A stretch of DNA of 24,831 nucleotides, taken from assembly GCA_964394585.1 (NCBI GenBank), contig CAYMYI010000060.1, positions 1 through 24,831 on the forward strand, in the 5' to 3' direction. Below the pieces are notes generated by a model. It had not been told where the DNA came from, did not search any database, and saw only the letters and a list, made by a program, of their open reading frames with translations. A program made the translations under genes and the position numbers. Below, in pieces: positions 23,466 to 24,831 of the stretch (position 1 is its first letter; each line of letters begins with the position of its first letter). Source of the DNA: CAYUJH01 sp964394585. GTDB taxonomy: Bacteria; Bacteroidota; Bacteroidia; Cytophagales; Flammeovirgaceae.

Positions 23466-23648
23466 GGTGAATGTTTTTTAGTTCCGATTAAAAAATGGCA
23501 GTAGGGTAGTCGCCTGTTTTTTTGCGTGAGACGCAATTTTATTGAAAAATTGTTAAACTGAGGGAATGCTCAATTGTTTTACGATAGATATACCTTTCAA
23601 AAAAACAGAGAGGATAATTGCCAAGCAAAAGTAATTTCTTCCTTACAT

Positions 23649-24551
23649 ATGTTGAAAATTGCCTATACGCAAGCGTATGCCCACCCTTTACCAAGAGGGC
23701 ATCGGTTTCCTATGGAAAAGTACGAACTATTACCCGAGCAGCTTTTATATGAAGGCACCGTTACCTCGGAGAGTTTTTTTGCACCAAAGCCTGTGAAAGA
23801 AGATTGGATTTTAGCAACTCACGAAGCATCGTATTGGTACCGCCTTCAGAACCTTGCACTTACACGCCAAGAGGAACGTAAAACCGGTTTCCCGCTTTCA
23901 AAAGCTTTGGTTGAACGAGAGCGGATTATCAATCAAGGCACTATTGAATGCGCTGAATTTGCCTTGCAGTATGGCATTGCCATGAATATTGCCGGAGGAA
24001 CGCACCATGCCTACACCAACCGAGGCGAAGGTTTTTGTTTGTTGAATGATATTGCAATGGCTGCTCGTTATTTACTTGCGAATGGTAAGGCATCCCAAAT
24101 TTTAGTAGTCGATTTAGATGTACACCAGGGTAATGGTACCGCTGAAATTTTTCAGCATGACCCAGCGGTATTTACCTTCAGTATGCATGGGCAAAACAAC
24201 TACCCTCTTAAAAAGGAAAAATCCGATTTGGATATAGGCTTGCCCAATGGGGCTACTGATACCTACTACCTGAATTTATTAAAGTTTCATTTGCCTCGTT
24301 TGATAGATCACGTGGAACCGGATTTTATTTTCTTTCAATCCGGCGTAGATGTACTCGCTACCGACAAGCTCGGTAAGTTAGGGCTCACTTTGCAAGGATG
24401 TAAAACACGCGATCGCATTGTGTTGGAAACTTGCAAACGCCATAGCATCCCCGTTGTGGTGAACATGGGAGGAGGGTATTCCCCTGAAATTCGACATATT
24501 ATCGAAGCACATGCCAATACCTACCGGTTGGCACAAGATATTTTTTTCTGA
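23649..24551 (+). CDS. histone deacetylase family protein (zinc-dependent acyl-amide hydrolase)
   Basis: A 300-residue arginase-fold deacetylase of the class II HDAC/AcuC/acetylpolyamine hydrolase group. The frame is open from a TTG at 23574, but the ATG at 23649 starts MLKIAYTQAYAHPLP, the usual beginning of the family, and gives the usual length. Catalytic His pair 119-120 (GGTHHAY), the RGEGFCLLND block, zinc ligands Asp157 and His159 (VVDLDVHQGNG) and Asp234 (SGVDVLATD), and Tyr277 (GGGYSP) are all present, so it should be active. Substrates in bacteria of this group are unsettled: acetylated amines, acetyl-lysine or acetoin-pathway proteins. Upstream of lpxB by 83 bases on the same strand; co-transcription is possible. 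Confidence 0.92.
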   Translation: MLKIAYTQAYAHPLPRGHRFPMEKYELLPEQLLYEGTVTSESFFAPKPVKEDWILATHEASYWYRLQNLALTRQEERKTGFPLSKALVERERIINQGTIECAEFALQYGIAMNIAGGTHHAYTNRGEGFCLLNDIAMAARYLLANGKASQILVVDLDVHQGNGTAEIFQHDPAVFTFSMHGQNNYPLKKEKSDLDIGLPNGATDTYYLNLLKFHLPRLIDHVEPDFIFFQSGVDVLATDKLGKLGLTLQGCKTRDRIVLETCKRHSIPVVVNMGGGYSPEIRHIIEAHANTYRLAQDIFF

Positions 24552-24634
24552 AGTTTTTAGCATCTTGCTTAGTACCTACTCTTGCTTTGTTAAATTAGAG
24601 GACTGCTACACCCCTAAACGTTTGCACGCTTACT

Positions 24635-24831
24635 ATGAAGTATTACCTAATTGCTGGTGAAAAATCGGGCGACTTACACGCCGCCAAATTGATGGAAGCC
24701 CTCTCCGAGCTAGACAAAAAAGCAGAGTTCAGAGGGCTAGGAGGGGAAATGATGCAAGTAGCTGGGCTCGACTTGCAAGTACACTACCGCGATATGGCAT
24801 TCATGGGCTTCTTAGAAGTAGTAAAGAATTT
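24635..24831 (+). CDS. lpxB: lipid-A-disaccharide synthase, 3' truncated by window edge
   Basis: The first 65 codons of LpxB, the glycosyltransferase that joins UDP-2,3-diacylglucosamine and lipid X into the lipid A disaccharide at the inner membrane. The start MKYYLIAGEKSGDLHAAKLM matches the conserved AGE-x-SGD-x-H-x-A opening. FRGLGGEMMQVAGL and YRDMAFMGFLEVVKN match the next conserved blocks. The frame runs open to the last base, so it is cut only by the window. Its presence indicates a lipopolysaccharide-bearing outer membrane. Confidence 0.9.
   Translation, partial: MKYYLIAGEKSGDLHAAKLMEALSELDKKAEFRGLGGEMMQVAGLDLQVHYRDMAFMGFLEVVKN

Noticed and set aside
23522..23536. Hairpin TTGCGT-GAG-ACGCAA in the divergent spacer before the deacetylase gene
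   Set aside because: Six pairs in a region that must carry two promoters; a terminator there makes no sense and no regulator site is recognisable.

Overview
The window looks like a chromosomal stretch from a Gram-negative member of the Bacteroidota, probably of the Cytophagales or a related group. The signs are a GLPGLI-family protein next to an outer-membrane barrel with a carboxypeptidase-regulatory-like domain, Bacteroidota-type -7 promoter elements (TAnnTTTG), several short lipoproteins, a secreted protein with folds like type IX sorting domains, and the start of lpxB, which implies lipid A. G+C looks moderate, with A+T-rich spacers. I see no rRNA, tRNA, insertion sequence, phage or CRISPR array. 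The exact genus cannot be told from what I can see.

Layout. Positions 1-2984 (+) hold the end of a GLPGLI gene and a large TonB-receptor-like barrel, probably one operon. Positions 3117-4673 (+) encode an atypical gamma-glutamyltransferase, closed by a shared hairpin terminator. Positions 5494-4758 (-) hold two small exported proteins, one with eight cysteines and one a lipoprotein, behind four perfect copies of a 13-bp tandem repeat. Positions 10522-5738 (-) hold an SdiA-regulated-type lipoprotein followed by a 1268-residue protein that joins a metallophosphoesterase, a middle domain with kinase-like motifs and an Omp85-type barrel. FadD lies upstream of that pair on the same strand, separated from it by a strong terminator. 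A spacer of about 460 bp then carries the promoter of a secreted two-domain beta-sandwich protein (12777-13421, +).

Positions 16227-13485 (-) hold aminopeptidase P, a small OmpA-like protein without a signal peptide, and a VanX-type D-Ala-D-Ala dipeptidase lipoprotein. A secreted subtilisin-like protease (16392-17918, +) converges, one base apart, on a TPR sensor histidine kinase (20499-17920, -). A spacer of about 490 bp with repeated palindromes and a terminator precedes hemB (-), whose metal site is the aspartate-rich type. Divergent from hemB is a macrodomain protein with Asn in place of the usual catalytic Asp. A divergent pair follows: a class I glutamine-amidotransferase-like protein (-) and a histone-deacetylase-family amidohydrolase (+). 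The window ends inside lpxB.

How the parts relate. Most genes are housekeeping or envelope functions: fatty acid activation, tetrapyrrole and lipid A synthesis, peptide and peptidoglycan-fragment turnover (GGT, PepP, VanX-type, S8), and outer-membrane proteins. The best candidate for an under-described system is the SdiA-regulated lipoprotein plus the phosphoesterase / kinase-like / Omp85 fusion. It combines an exported phosphatase, a possible phosphotransferase and an outer-membrane barrel in one polypeptide.
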